Source: Candidatus Kuenenia stuttgartensis
Lineage (GTDB): Bacteria; Planctomycetota; Planctomycetia; Planctomycetales; Planctomycetaceae
Length of the DNA: 39,182 nt
Assembly (NCBI GenBank): GCA_945861465.1
Contig: CAMAVB010000042.1
Span: forward strand, 1 to 39,182
Direction of reading: 5' to 3'
A program made the position numbers and the translations under genes. Under the pieces are notes generated by a model. The model was given only the letters and a program-made list of their open reading frames with translations. It was not told the origin of the DNA and ran no database searches. This document shows, one piece after another, positions 1-9,000 of the stretch; the first letter of the stretch is position 1; the number at the start of each line of letters is the position of its first letter.

Positions 1-1
1 G

Positions 2-670
2 ACAATCGGATTGGCCTGGAATCCGCAGGTGAACCCCGCGAATGCAATCGTTGCAGGCACGCGAATTCCCGTGTTGATGTGCCCGAGCGATGCGGGAAAT
101 CCGATGTTCACTGATGGATTCGGGTTTGCCTGGGCCGGGGGAAACTATCTGGTGAATGGTGGCTCGGGTACACAATTGAACTACTGCTCGGGCAACAACG
201 ATGGTCTGTTCTGGCGAGGTTCCAACACAAAGTTTCGCGACATCACAGACGGAACCAGCAACACCGTGTTTATGGCAGAGACGCTGTTCGGCAATCGTCA
301 ACCAGCGACAACAACCCTCACAAATCCACAGCGACAAATGAAGCGGGTAAATCTTGGCGCACCGTGTGCTCCGCTGGCCGAAGTCATGGAGGCCACGGCA
401 TCGACAAACTTTAACGGCAATCGCGCAGGGATCTGGATTTCGTCAACCGGATTTCACACTTTGATACAGGGCTACTATCCGCCGAACTCAAAGAATCCTG
501 ACTTCGGCAACCACGGTGAGATCGTCTCAGGGCCACGCAGCCTGCATGTCGGCGGAGCACAGTTGTCATTGTGTGACGGGAGCGTTCGCTTTGTTTCCGA
601 GAACGTCGATCTGACAACGTTTCGCAACCTTTTCTCGCGTAACGATGGACAAGTGATTGGCGAGTTCTGA
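2..670 (+). CDS. DUF1559 (pilin-like) protein, 5'-truncated by the window edge
   Basis: The frame is open from the first bases, so this is the C-terminal part of a longer gene; the first TTG at 11 is not a convincing start. What remains shows DUF1559 hallmarks: a CPSD-like motif early on (VLMCPSDAG), the phrase DITDGTSNTVFMAET, and the terminal block LHVGGAQLSLCDGSVRFVSENV ending in VIGEF. The two complete DUF1559 genes in this window (10559 and 19018) share the same ending. The family is a large planctomycete expansion with a type IV pilin-like N-terminus, presumed to be exported pseudopilins of unknown role. A small lipoprotein gene normally follows; here it appears decayed. Confidence 0.9.
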   Translation, partial: TIGLAWNPQVNPANAIVAGTRIPVLMCPSDAGNPMFTDGFGFAWAGGNYLVNGGSGTQLNYCSGNNDGLFWRGSNTKFRDITDGTSNTVFMAETLFGNRQPATTTLTNPQRQMKRVNLGAPCAPLAEVMEATASTNFNGNRAGIWISSTGFHTLIQGYYPPNSKNPDFGNHGEIVSGPRSLHVGGAQLSLCDGSVRFVSENVDLTTFRNLFSRNDGQVIGEF

Positions 671-762
671 CCGCGTTCACTGGAACCGCAGTCGCTCGTG
701 CGACCGCGTTTTCGTCTATCCGATCAAGCGCCGAAAAAATCGGCAGCACTCAGGATTTCATT

Positions 763-957
763 ATGAAAAATCGCCATTTCTTAATCGCCGCCGTACCGCT
801 CTCGTTGCGTGCGGTAGCGGCAATGGAAGAGAGCTATCGGAAACGCCGCGAAGGATCACGTGCGTCAACTCGTGATCCCATCGTTTACCGCGTCGCGGCA
901 GGCGAAGGCGCATGTGTCGTCAGGACGGAAACTCGGCTTTTCTGTGTCGGAGGAAAC
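763..957 (+). pseudogene. decayed small lipoprotein gene downstream of DUF1559
   Basis: The ATG at 763 has an AGGATTT stretch upstream and starts MKNRHFLIAAVPL, a good beginning for a signal peptide, but this frame then continues with no lipobox. In the frame starting one base earlier the sequence continues as ALVACGSGNGRE, an excellent lipobox, before stopping at 875. A frameshift near 800 would join the two halves. DUF1559 genes are typically followed by a small lipoprotein, as at 20061. The 763 frame ends in a TGATG overlap with the next gene, so a real but unrecognised 65-residue protein cannot be excluded. A sequencing error could give the same picture. Confidence 0.35.
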
Positions 958-959
958 TG

Positions 960-1355
960 ATGAACATTGTGATATTGCCCCATTTCGTTCTTTATCCTCT
1001 GGCTGTAACCTTGTGCATCGTGATGAGTGGATGTGGTGCTTCCACGGCTCAACCAGTTGTGGTATCGGAAATTTCAGCTCCGCAATCGTTTTCGGCGGAA
1101 GGTACAATATGGACATTGAAACCGTCCATGGAAGTGGCCGATGAGGAGGCTTTAACTCAATTCTTCGCGTCTCAGCCGGATTTTCAGGGCAGCACGAATT
1201 TTGCAGGAACGCCGATGCTGTTTCTTTCGGATACTTCCGATCGCCGCTTCTACTGGCTTCATGGCTCAGATGATGCGGCCACGTGGTCGTGTGTACAATT
1301 TGAAGATGGAAGTTTTCAACTATCTGACGGCAGTGGTAGTCCGTTTTCGAATTGA
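960..1355 (+). CDS. hypothetical lipoprotein
   Basis: A 131-residue protein. I chose the ATG at 960 because GGAGG lies 7 bases upstream and the start overlaps the TGA of the preceding frame (TGATG). The N-terminus MNIVILPHFVLYPLAV followed by IVMSGCGAS is a signal peptide with a lipobox, Cys near residue 23, so it should be lipid-anchored. The mature part contains paired aromatic and acidic strands (RRFYWLHGSDD, WSCVQFEDGSFQLSDG) and is probably a small beta-rich domain. I do not recognise a family. A strong hairpin follows its stop. Confidence 0.6.
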   Translation: MNIVILPHFVLYPLAVTLCIVMSGCGASTAQPVVVSEISAPQSFSAEGTIWTLKPSMEVADEEALTQFFASQPDFQGSTNFAGTPMLFLSDTSDRRFYWLHGSDDAATWSCVQFEDGSFQLSDGSGSPFSN

Positions 1356-1369
1356 GATTTGTTATTCGG

Positions 1370-1437
1370 CGAGCGGCAGGGTGTCAGCCCTCCGTGTGCG
1401 ATACGCACTGCACGGAGGGCTGACGCCCAGCCGCTCG
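1370..1437. repeat. 68-bp inverted repeat, hairpin between genes
   Basis: The arms at 1370-1396 and 1411-1437 are reverse complements with two mismatches over 27 bp; the arm core reads GTCAGCCCTCCGTG. The loop GTGCGATACGCAC-like segment is itself palindromic. One arm alone recurs at 16514-16538, showing that this is a dispersed element and not just a local terminator. It has no T-run, so terminator function would be incidental. Confidence 0.85.
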
Positions 1438-1477
1438 CGGATCGATTGTCTTTACGCAACTTTTGCAGGAAGTTACT

Positions 1478-2866
1478 ATGAATAGGTTCTCGCTCATAAC
1501 CACGCTTGGGAAAACGCTGATTGCGTTGTCCTGGGGATCGTTCCTGCTTTCGCCCGTCACCCATGCCGACGATCGCGGGCCGAGAGTTGCCAGAGTGCTC
1601 TGGCAGGATCGCGCCAAAGACACTCTGATGTGGGGCGAAGTCCACGGGGGAGAAAAATGGATTGTCTCGGCGTCGCCGGTCAAAGATTTTCCAAAACTCG
1701 ATGTGGAAAAGCAGGATCTCGTGCAGATGGAGCAGGCTGAATGTCATCTGCTGGTCGGTGTGCGCGACAACGCTGACGGTAAGTTCCAGAGTGGCTGGGT
1801 AACGGTCGATACGGGCGTTCGGGAAGAACCGCACGGCAATCATTCGCACTGGAATTTTGTGTCGCCGCCGTCTGTGAAGGGGAGCCGACTGGATGCCGAA
1901 CAGGGAAACCCGGCTCATCTATATCTATACAATGGGCACTTCTACATGGCCAATGACAAGAAGAACGGGTTCACTCACATTGATCCGTCCGAACTGGTCA
2001 AAAAACCAGCACAGCAATGCGGAACCTTCTTTACCGGCGGCGGCAATCACATCACGATGGCAGCCGTCGAAAATACTGTCTGCTACTCGACATGGATCGA
2101 TGGCGGCGGGCCAGACATGGGCCGGGTCGATGTCGTCAATCTGAAGAAGACCGACGGCGAAAAGATTGCTTATTCGTTTAAGCTGCCCACGGGCGTGATT
2201 CACGGAGCGACCGCGAACTTCGGCAAAGTGTTCTTCGCGCCTGCAGATGGTGTGTGCTGGGTGGCGGCGGACACTTCATTCTCGAAGACGGCAGAAACCG
2301 TCGTTGTCAATCACATCTCGCTGGGCAAGGAAGATGGCGCTGAAAAGCCGAATCGCACCGGAGCCTTTGTCAATCAACGCAACTGGGTGCTGTTCACAAC
2401 CGGCGGGCCGGAAGGGAAGTCATCGCTGTGTTTGCTGGATGCGGCAGCAGCGCAGCCGACGGTTGTGAAACTTCCCATCAATGTCGCCGACGGATTGTCG
2501 CTCACAACTCCGGAAGTGGTGCTGGCGTCCGGCGGCAAGCGTTATGCGTTCCTCTTCCAGGACAAGCAGGAAGGCGAACTTCAGGAGCAGCTGACGATCG
2601 TGGATCTCGACCCCAACGGCGACCGCAATCTGTCGGACGCAAAGATCGCAAAGACGATCCCCGTGGGTGCCAGTAAGGTCGATGGTCACCACGGACATCA
2701 TTCCGTCAGTTTCGATTCCGAAGGTCGCCTTGCATGTTTCACCAATCCCGGCGATGGTACCATCTGGATCATGACGCTGAAGGATCTTACAATCCGAGCC
2801 AAATCAGTTGTCGGTGGTACTCCGACAGCGATCGTGGCCATCGGGGCTCCGGAGCATAAGCACTAA
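1478..2866 (+). CDS. secreted beta-propeller-like protein with His cluster
   Basis: A 462-residue protein. I chose the ATG at 1478 because it directly begins a signal peptide (MNRFSLITTLGKTLIALSWG, ending near THADD) and has AGGAAG upstream; an in-frame start at 1463 would add only five residues. The body is rich in short beta-strand repeats separated by Gly/Asp turns, such as FGKVFFAPADGVCWVAAD and CFTNPGDGTIWIM, as in periplasmic YncE-like propellers. A His cluster HHGHHS lies at residues 404-409, and HNHSHW-like residues occur earlier; the protein ends in EHKH. These suggest metal binding. It is followed by two further metal-flavoured lipoproteins on the same strand. The propeller assignment is by appearance only. 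Confidence 0.6.
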   Translation: MNRFSLITTLGKTLIALSWGSFLLSPVTHADDRGPRVARVLWQDRAKDTLMWGEVHGGEKWIVSASPVKDFPKLDVEKQDLVQMEQAECHLLVGVRDNADGKFQSGWVTVDTGVREEPHGNHSHWNFVSPPSVKGSRLDAEQGNPAHLYLYNGHFYMANDKKNGFTHIDPSELVKKPAQQCGTFFTGGGNHITMAAVENTVCYSTWIDGGGPDMGRVDVVNLKKTDGEKIAYSFKLPTGVIHGATANFGKVFFAPADGVCWVAADTSFSKTAETVVVNHISLGKEDGAEKPNRTGAFVNQRNWVLFTTGGPEGKSSLCLLDAAAAQPTVVKLPINVADGLSLTTPEVVLASGGKRYAFLFQDKQEGELQEQLTIVDLDPNGDRNLSDAKIAKTIPVGASKVDGHHGHHSVSFDSEGRLACFTNPGDGTIWIMTLKDLTIRAKSVVGGTPTAIVAIGAPEHKH

Positions 2867-2909
2867 ATCTGAAATTTGAAATCTCAAATCTCAAATCTCA
2901 AATTCGAAA
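2867..2909. repeat. short tandem AAATCTC repeat
   Basis: Three or so head-to-tail copies of the heptamer AAATCTC lie between GAAATTTGAAAT and AAATTCGAAAT. Together they form an AT-rich intergenic tract just before the next lipoprotein gene. It contrasts with the GC-rich surroundings. Function unknown; it could be a slippage-prone spacer or part of the promoter region. Confidence 0.7.
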
Positions 2910-2953
2910 TGTGGCTGGTCGATTTAACTTTGTTTTGTACGAGGAATTTCCAG

Positions 2954-3469
2954 ATGTGTTTTTTGCGTCACCCATGGTCGCTGGTCTTTGGTTTCTCCCT
3001 GCTGGTCGGCAGTGGGTGCAGTGATACTACGAAGACCGCCCCTGTCATATCTTCGCAGAAACAAGGTCACGACCATGAAGAACACGACCATAGCCCTGAG
3101 TCGTTGAAAGACGCTCTGGCGGAGCTGACATCGCTGCGCGACACCATTCGAGACTCGTTCGCAAAGAACGATCAGGACGCAGCTCATGGCCCGTTGCATG
3201 ACGTGGGGGCAATCCTGGAAGCCATTCCGGAACTTGCAAAGAAGGAAAAAGTCAGCACAGAGAACCAGGCCGCGATTGAAACGGCAGTCAACACTTTGAT
3301 GGACGCATTCGGCAATGTTGACAAGACGATGCATGGGCAGGAAGGATCCACATACGCTGAGGAATCGGCAACGATCGATACGACGCTGACAGCATTGTGT
3401 GCCGCCTGTGCAGTTGATTCGGCCCCGGCTGCGAATTCGACGAGTGAAGAATCGTCGGCAGCTCCTTAG
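2954..3469 (+). CDS. His-rich lipoprotein (HDHEEHDH), possible metal binding
   Basis: A 171-residue protein. I chose the ATG at 2954 because GAGG lies 9 bases upstream and the signal peptide MCFLRHPWSLVFGFSLLVGSGC with its lipobox begins there; the frame opens earlier at 2876, but that would put an implausible peptide in front. After the lipidated Cys comes a His/Asp/Glu cluster HDHEEHDH, then an all-helical domain of about 110 residues. The stretch GAILEAIPELAKK resembles SDIISWIPELAAD in the lipoprotein at 16599, so the two are probably paralogues. A periplasm-facing metal-binding lipoprotein is my inference from the His cluster and neighbours. Confidence 0.7.
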   Translation: MCFLRHPWSLVFGFSLLVGSGCSDTTKTAPVISSQKQGHDHEEHDHSPESLKDALAELTSLRDTIRDSFAKNDQDAAHGPLHDVGAILEAIPELAKKEKVSTENQAAIETAVNTLMDAFGNVDKTMHGQEGSTYAEESATIDTTLTALCAACAVDSAPAANSTSEESSAAP

Positions 3470-3620
3470 GACAACGAGTGTGGTTCTGTTCTGCTTTTAC
3501 TTTTTGTGAGTCTTGTGAGTTTTTGTGGCGAGCAATAATCGTCCAGGCGTCTGTTTGCGAGTCAGGGTTTTGCTGGCCACAAAGAGGCACAAAATCCACA
3601 AGAAGAAGGGGGGTTCACGA

Positions 3621-4133
3621 ATGAAAAAACGTATGTCACTTTCGCTGGCCATCGGCTGTTGCCTGATGACAACCGGTTGTGGAGACGCGACCAGTCCCAG
3701 GGTTCTCGCTCTGCGGTCACAGTTTCTTGTGGCGAGCGCCCCTGAAAAGGAGCGTCCCGTACCTGATGTTCGAAAGGATCTGAAGTCCGGTGAGCTGAAG
3801 CCTGACACCGCGTTTGTGGTTCGCGCGCGAATCAATGCCGGAGATTTTCCTCCATTCGCGGAAGGCAAAGCCGCTTTCATTGTGACCGACGCCACAGGGC
3901 ATGACGGTGACGAATCTCACGATCCTCACGAGTGCCCGTTCTGCAAACGCGATATTAAGAGCGTGATCGCGCGCGTGGAATTCGACGACGAAGCAGGCAG
4001 GATGATTGACATTGATGCCCGCGAACTTTTCAATCTCAAGGAGTTCGACCTGCTGGTCATCGAAGGCAGAGGGCAGTTTGATGAAGATGACATGCTGGTC
4101 ATTGCTGCGTCAAAAATATTTGTAAGTCGTTAA
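3621..4133 (+). CDS. hypothetical lipoprotein with HECPFC motif
   Basis: A 170-residue protein starting at ATG 3621, just after a purine-rich AGAAGGGGGG ribosome site. The signal peptide MKKRMSLSLAIGCCLMTTGC contains a lipobox. The mature domain has regular strands (TAFVVRARINAG, AAFIVTDATG, FDLLVIEGRGQFDEDDMLVI), suggesting a small OB-like beta barrel. An inserted loop carries HDGDESHDPHECPFCKRD, a dense His/Asp/Cys patch that could bind zinc or copper. It is the third such gene in a row. The 150 bp before it include a CACAAAAATCC-type tract that looks like non-coding repeat sequence. Confidence 0.65.
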   Translation: MKKRMSLSLAIGCCLMTTGCGDATSPRVLALRSQFLVASAPEKERPVPDVRKDLKSGELKPDTAFVVRARINAGDFPPFAEGKAAFIVTDATGHDGDESHDPHECPFCKRDIKSVIARVEFDDEAGRMIDIDARELFNLKEFDLLVIEGRGQFDEDDMLVIAASKIFVSR

Positions 4134-4257
4134 TCGCTGGTTACAGAGTGGCATGGCAATTCGTGGATGCATCAGCGAGTTGCAAATTCCAGATTCTTTC
4201 CTGGGAATTCCCCACGATCTCTTTGCAAGGCCCTGAGCTTCAAATCACCGTCAGAGT

Positions 4258-4854
4258 CTACAACTGCTCTTCCCGTATTCGTTCGGACAGTTTCTGAAAC
4301 AACCATGCACGGGAGAAAGTCCACCAGCGCGAGGCGGTTGGGCGGGAGATGCCGAGCGTTTCTGCTGCGGTGATTTCATCGAGACCTGCGAAGTAGCGAA
4401 GTTTGACGAGTTCTGCCTTGTCCGGCATCAGGCGTTCAAATTCTTCGAGAACTTCATGCACCGCGATGATTTCCGAGAGATCAACGGAAGGATTGATGGC
4501 GATCTCCACCAGCGGTTCACGATTTGCCTGGCCACCGCGTTTGTGTCGATCCCGGCTGCGCGCATGTTCGATCAGAATCCGTCGCATCGCCTCCGCTGCG
4601 GCCGAGAAAAAGTGCCGCCGATTCTCCCACGTCTGAGGCTCGCTGCGCAGAAGACGCAGGTAAGCTTCGTGAACCAGAGCTGTCGGCTGAAGCGTGTGTT
4701 CGGGCAGCTCATTCTTCATCCGAGCAGCAGCCAGGCGACGCAGTTCGTCATATACCAAAGGCAACAACTCCGCCGCTGCGCAGAATTCCCCCGCAGACAC
4801 GCGTTCCAGAATGCGTGAGACAGGAAGGTCTGGGGAAAGTTCTTCGGAATTCAC
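4258..4854 (-). CDS. ECF-type RNA polymerase sigma factor (TIGR02999-like)
   Basis: A 198-residue protein with a GTG start at 4854 and AAAGG upstream. Region 2 is clear: LLPLVYDELRRLAAARM, then HTLQPTALVHEAYLRL and RRHFFSAAAEAMRRILIEHAR. Region 4 follows with LRYFAGLDEITAAETLGIS, the helix-turn-helix that reads the -35 element. This wording matches the planctomycete-enriched group TIGR02999. Members usually sit beside a Ser/Thr kinase, which here lies 1.2 kb upstream on the same strand, with a transposase-like gene between them. No anti-sigma factor is visible, so control through the kinase is plausible but inferred. The stop is 124 bp from the convergent lipoprotein gene. Confidence 0.92.
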   Translation of the reverse strand: MNSEELSPDLPVSRILERVSAGEFCAAAELLPLVYDELRRLAAARMKNELPEHTLQPTALVHEAYLRLLRSEPQTWENRRHFFSAAAEAMRRILIEHARSRDRHKRGGQANREPLVEIAINPSVDLSEIIAVHEVLEEFERLMPDKAELVKLRYFAGLDEITAAETLGISRPTASRWWTFSRAWLFQKLSERIREEQL

Positions 4855-4934
4855 GGTGTACCTTTGATTAATGCTGTCGGGGCTTGTCGCGACCTTGTGT
4901 GCATGTGTTTTTATGCCGTCGTCTTAGCTCCACG

Positions 4935-4958
4935 CCCCATGTCGGCTTGTCCGACATG
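4935..4958 (-). repeat. RAYT-1 family hairpin, copy 1
   Basis: On the minus strand: an 8-bp stem CATGTCGG, loop ACAAG, complementary stem CCGACATG, then GGG. The stem sequence differs from the other copies, but the NCRAG loop and the G-run after the stem are shared. It points away from the RAYT-1 gene. Confidence 0.8.
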
Positions 4959-5003
4959 AGCGCAAGTGTTGAAGTTAGAAAACGAACCCGAAACAACGTG
5001 ACT

Positions 5004-5039
5004 CCCCTCGCCGGCTCGACCGGCAGGAAGCGAAGTTTC
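5004..5039 (-). repeat. RAYT-1 family hairpin, copy 2, abutting the gene's stop
   Basis: On the minus strand: GAAACTTCGCTTCC, then stem GCCGG, loop TCGAG, stem CCGGC and a G-run. The GAAACTTC segment overlaps the TGA stop of RAYT-1. The mirror copy GAAACTTCCCTTCC lies just before the start codon, facing the other way. Confidence 0.85.
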
Positions 5040-5838
5040 AAACTCGGCCACGCAGGGCCCGAACATCGTATTCGCTGAACGTTCCCGCGTAAAAGCCCCG
5101 CTGCCAAATCGCGTTCTGGCCCATGGCATAGGCCGTGTTATTCATAATTGCCAAAGCGATCTCCTCAGGACTTTCGGTGATGTTGCCTCGCAGCGCCATG
5201 TGAACATGCTCGGGCATCCATGCGCGAACAGCCAATTGATAACCATGCTTTGCTGCCGTTCCAACGAGGGCTCGATCAAGCTTTTCGAAATCGGCTTCAT
5301 TCCGAACTCGAGCACGATCAGCAACAACCAGAACAACATGCAGGTTGTACCAATATCGACCGCTATTCGATTCGCTCGGCTGATCCAGCGTGACGCTTTC
5401 ATCGATGACTGTAAACCTCTTGAGCATCGCAGCAAATCGAGGATCCACGAATTGCTCTTTATCGACCTGCTGAGCAATGTAGCCTTCGACGTCAGCGGTA
5501 TGATTGTCGCCAATTGAACGAAACGAAACTTTGCGGCTGAACCTCACATGAGCTCCGGCGAGCCGCAGTGCATGTTGCAGACGACCTTTGGCTCGAGCGA
5601 CGAACAGCGTCGGTGAGACGGATGGAGTGGTTGAGAACGCGAGCTGAATCTCGTCAGCACTCCACCGTGTTGAAATGCGTTTTAAGCAATCGGTTGCCCA
5701 CGCCTTATCGAGTTCCTGAAAAAACGGTTCGTCAGGTTGCGTAGGAAATAGAGTCCCATCCGTCGGCCATCCCGTCCATGTGTAACGAAGGTGGAATGCA
5801 GGCTGTATGTGTCGGGAATTGTAAATCGGTGTCGGCAT
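5038..5838 (-). CDS. REP-associated tyrosine transposase-like protein (RAYT-1, Y1/HUH family)
   Basis: A 266-residue protein. I chose ATG 5838 because the upstream frame runs through hairpins without a signal and GGAAGGGAAG lies 10-20 bases before this ATG. The HUH motif is HVH at residues 211-213 (AWMPEHVHMALRG), the metal site of IS200/Y1-type single-strand nucleases. Tyr237 in NNTAYAMG is a candidate catalytic Tyr. The N-terminus (AFHLRYTWTGWPTDG) is long for a RAYT. Hairpins of one family flank it: two downstream and three upstream, in opposite orientations. It probably acts on these hairpins as single-stranded DNA. It sits between a sigma factor and its likely kinase partner. Confidence 0.8.
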   Translation of the reverse strand: MPTPIYNSRHIQPAFHLRYTWTGWPTDGTLFPTQPDEPFFQELDKAWATDCLKRISTRWSADEIQLAFSTTPSVSPTLFVARAKGRLQHALRLAGAHVRFSRKVSFRSIGDNHTADVEGYIAQQVDKEQFVDPRFAAMLKRFTVIDESVTLDQPSESNSGRYWYNLHVVLVVADRARVRNEADFEKLDRALVGTAAKHGYQLAVRAWMPEHVHMALRGNITESPEEIALAIMNNTAYAMGQNAIWQRGFYAGTFSEYDVRALRGRV

Positions 5839-5843
5839 CGCTT

Positions 5844-5878
5844 GAAACTTCCCTTCCGGTTGGACAAGCCAACCGGGG
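5844..5878 (+). repeat. RAYT-1 family hairpin, copy 3, carrying the RAYT-1 ribosome site
   Basis: GAAACTTCCCTTCC at 5844-5857, then stem CCGGTTGG, loop ACAAG, stem CCAACCGG at 5856-5876 and GG. The complement of the CTTCCCTTCC segment is the GGAAGGGAAG that serves as the ribosome site of RAYT-1 on the minus strand, so the hairpin could limit translation of that gene. Confidence 0.85.
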
Positions 5879-5923
5879 AGGCGGTGACGGGGGAAGACGT
5901 TTGCTAACAGTAAAACGTTGGCT

Positions 5924-5948
5924 CCTGCTGGGCGAGCCAGCAGGGGGC
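5924..5948 (+). repeat. RAYT-1 family hairpin, copy 4
   Basis: A perfect 8-bp stem CCTGCTGG / CCAGCAGG around loop GCGAG, followed by GGG. Same architecture and orientation as copies 3 and 5. Confidence 0.85.
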
Positions 5949-5972
5949 CTGTTAATTGACAAATCTCCCGCT

Positions 5973-5996
5973 CGTGCCAGGCAAGCTGGCACGGGG
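5973..5996 (+). repeat. RAYT-1 family hairpin, copy 5
   Basis: A perfect 8-bp stem CGTGCCAG / CTGGCACG around loop GCAAG, followed by GGG. It lies 40 bp beyond the stop of the kinase gene. Confidence 0.85.
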
Positions 5997-6035
5997 CGAG
6001 ATCAAAAGTGGCTCTGATAGACGATTCGGCGAATC

Positions 6036-9000
6036 CTAATTCGGAGCCAATGACCCTTCCGGTGGCTCCTTGATTCGCCATGTTCCGGGTGTGCTGCCAG
6101 GCTCCAGTATTGCGGTCATCAGGTGATGATCGACTGCAGGATACAGCCACAGGTTTTCCCACCTCACTGCATCGCCGGAAGATTCTCTGACAACCTCAAG
6201 AAGTTCAGCCTCTGGCACATCAGGTTGTCCATCGAGCCAGGCCAGGACTAATCTGCGGACAGCGGGAACAGCTCGCGAGGACATGTACGTTTCAAGTCGT
6301 CGGAACCAAAGCAGCGTATCATCGAAACCTGAATTGTTGACGTCGGTAGTCATCACGGTTTCTTTGATGAGTTTTCGACTGAGGGGTGCCACCACGATTG
6401 GACCTTCAGAAAACGGATCAACCTGGATCGAAATGGGCTTAGCATTCGGCCAGCGGAAATTTCGGTAGACGATCTGACCTGTCATACCCGCACCGGGCAC
6501 TTTGAAACCCTCAGGCACGGAATGGCTCCAGCGGATGGTCCCGAGATTGTGGCGAAACTGTAATTCGGTATCGCTCCCCTCAAATTTGAAGGAGACCATA
6601 GGTGGTCGGTACGCCAGAGCCCAGCCGCCCTCGAGCTCGCGAGTCACGACTTGCTCAAACAACGGGTGTCCGTGGAATAGCAGTCTGGGATCAGCAGTCG
6701 CTGTGTTCGTCTTTCCCGACAACACAGCGAGGTAACCGTTGATGGCCGCAGCCTGGTCGGCATCGGCGATCTGGTAGCTGTTTCCAGCCCAGCGGAACGG
6801 TAATGGAAATCCATCACCGTCCGCTTTTGACTCGTGAAAACGACGACGGACGTGGACGGTCTGAACGCCATTGCCGAGCTGAATGGTGCCCCGCTGATCG
6901 ACGGACCAACCATAGTCTAAATCCTGAACCAGCACCTGATACCGGCCCGGTGGTACTTCAGCAGGCTTGCCTGTCCGTGCCTCACGAAAGGAGTCGACAC
7001 CCCACGTATTTCGAGAATCGAACGTCAGCGCCGAACCCTCGGACACGTCGAAATCCAAACGCCTGAGACTGATAATCAGTCCCGGCTCGTCGATCCAGAC
7101 ACGAACCCTGGGCTCCGAAAATCCGACGATTCCGCCACTGTATTCTGGCATCTTCAACGGATCAGTCAATACTTCAACCGCATCGGCCAGCGGGATCGAC
7201 GGGCTTGATGGAGCATTCGTGACGCCGACCACCACGGGAGGCGAATTTGCATTCGCTGGTACCTCAATGCCCTGCGGCCGTGTTAGCGAACGCACCATCA
7301 CAGGCTCTGCTGTGATGATGGTTGTTCGTCCCGTCCCGACGCTCGCTGTGGTGGTGAAAAATCGTTCCTGACTCGATACGCTATCGCTGTCGTATGCAAC
7401 ATAGATTTCGCGTATTCCCGAAGTCGTCTTTGTTCGCCATTCGCCCGGTCCGCCGGGTTCGAGTGTCGCCTGTTTGCCGTCGATCGTGACGTATTTTACG
7501 TTCTCCGCCACCGGGGTCCGAATCACGCAATAGGCACGCGGTCCAATCTCGTCCGGAGACGGCAGATATGGCATGAGCAGCACGGTGCCAAAGCCTAGAC
7601 TCGCCATAATTGCAATGCCGAGCGTTCCTACGATGATCCACTCGAGGAATATCCACGGAGTTATCGCTCTTCGCGCGGCCTGGGGAGTGGCGAGCACAGA
7701 CGCGCGGACCGCATCGAGCGCACGAGTCCGGCGAACGACAACGGCGCCGAATTGGATGATCAGCCATAACATTAAAGCGATCAAAATGAAAAGCATCGCC
7801 AATGCCGCGTTCTGCTGTGAACCGGATCTGCTTAATGTCTGATGCGCTGCAATTCCCCCCGTGAACAACGCAACAAGAACTAATGACTTCGTCGTCAATC
7901 CAAATCCAATCGCAGGAGCGATTCGCGGAGATTGTGTTTGATCGCCGCCACCATTGGTTCCTTCGTCCTTCAGGTTCTTCGGCTCAAGGCCGGCCGCGTG
8001 AAGTACAGAAAACCGAGTGACCCAGTAACAGCCCAGCATAGTCGGAAGAATGTAAACCGCCGCTTCGAAGAGATTCTCTGCAAAGAGTTCCACGCCGCCC
8101 TTGCGATAGCCAACGCTTGTGTCCCACCTTCGCAGAAAAGCCGCAACCAACACCGACAGCATGCTGACAGAAAATGATTTCCACCGAATCCAGGTCCAGT
8201 GGGATGCCATAGTTTTACGGACAGCCAATAACGTTCCCCAGATCAGAGCGACCGCGACTGGCAATATCGCCCAATGGTCGTATCGATCTTTGCCAACTAT
8301 CCACCCAACGCCTGCCGACACAATACCCACCGTCCACAGAACCTGTTGCCACTGAGCAAACGGATTTCCAACGGCCGACGGCAATTCCGTTGCCGGCGTC
8401 ACAACGGCTGGAGCTTTCGCAGAAACCGAGCGACTTGCTACCGCCGCCTGTGACTCGAGACATTGAACGACTTCTTCAGCCGACTGTATCCGAGACCCGG
8501 GAAGCTTTTCCAAAAGAGCATGCACGAGGCTGCACAACCACTCGGGAATCTCAGCGTTTAATTGCGCGATCGGCCGCGGTGTGACCTCGCAGACCTTCTT
8601 CATCACAGCCAGCATATTGTCCGCGCGAAACGGACTGACGCCGGTACACATCGTGTACATCACGCAGCCCAGACTGAACAGGTCGCTCCGCTGATCCACG
8701 ATTTCACCGCGCGCCTGTTCAGGCGACATGCACTGTGGCGTGCCGAGAATCTCACCGGTATGAGTGATCCCGCCATCTGACGTCGTCCGAGCCAGACCGA
8801 AGTCAGTGATCTTGACTCGCTCGACGCCGTTCTCCAGAAGAATATTCGCCGGCTTGATGTCGCGATGAATCAATCCTCGCTTGTGAGCCGCCGTCAGCCC
8901 TTCCGCCACCTGCCTTGAGATGCGAACGATCTCCTCAACCTTCAGAGCTCCGACACGTTTGATCTTGTCATGCAGAGTCTGTCCAACGACACACTCCATC

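Noticed and set aside
1316-1918. 200-codon minus-strand frame
   Set aside because: Runs through the hairpin at 1370-1437 and antisense to the propeller-like gene; composition is Arg/Pro/His-rich as expected of a shadow.
2867-2909. AAATCTC tract as iterons of a replication origin
   Set aside because: Only about three short units, with no DnaA boxes or rep gene nearby.
4167-4373. 68-codon plus-strand frame after the HECPFC lipoprotein
   Set aside because: Overlaps the 3' end of the sigma factor gene on the other strand and has no ribosome site or family resemblance.
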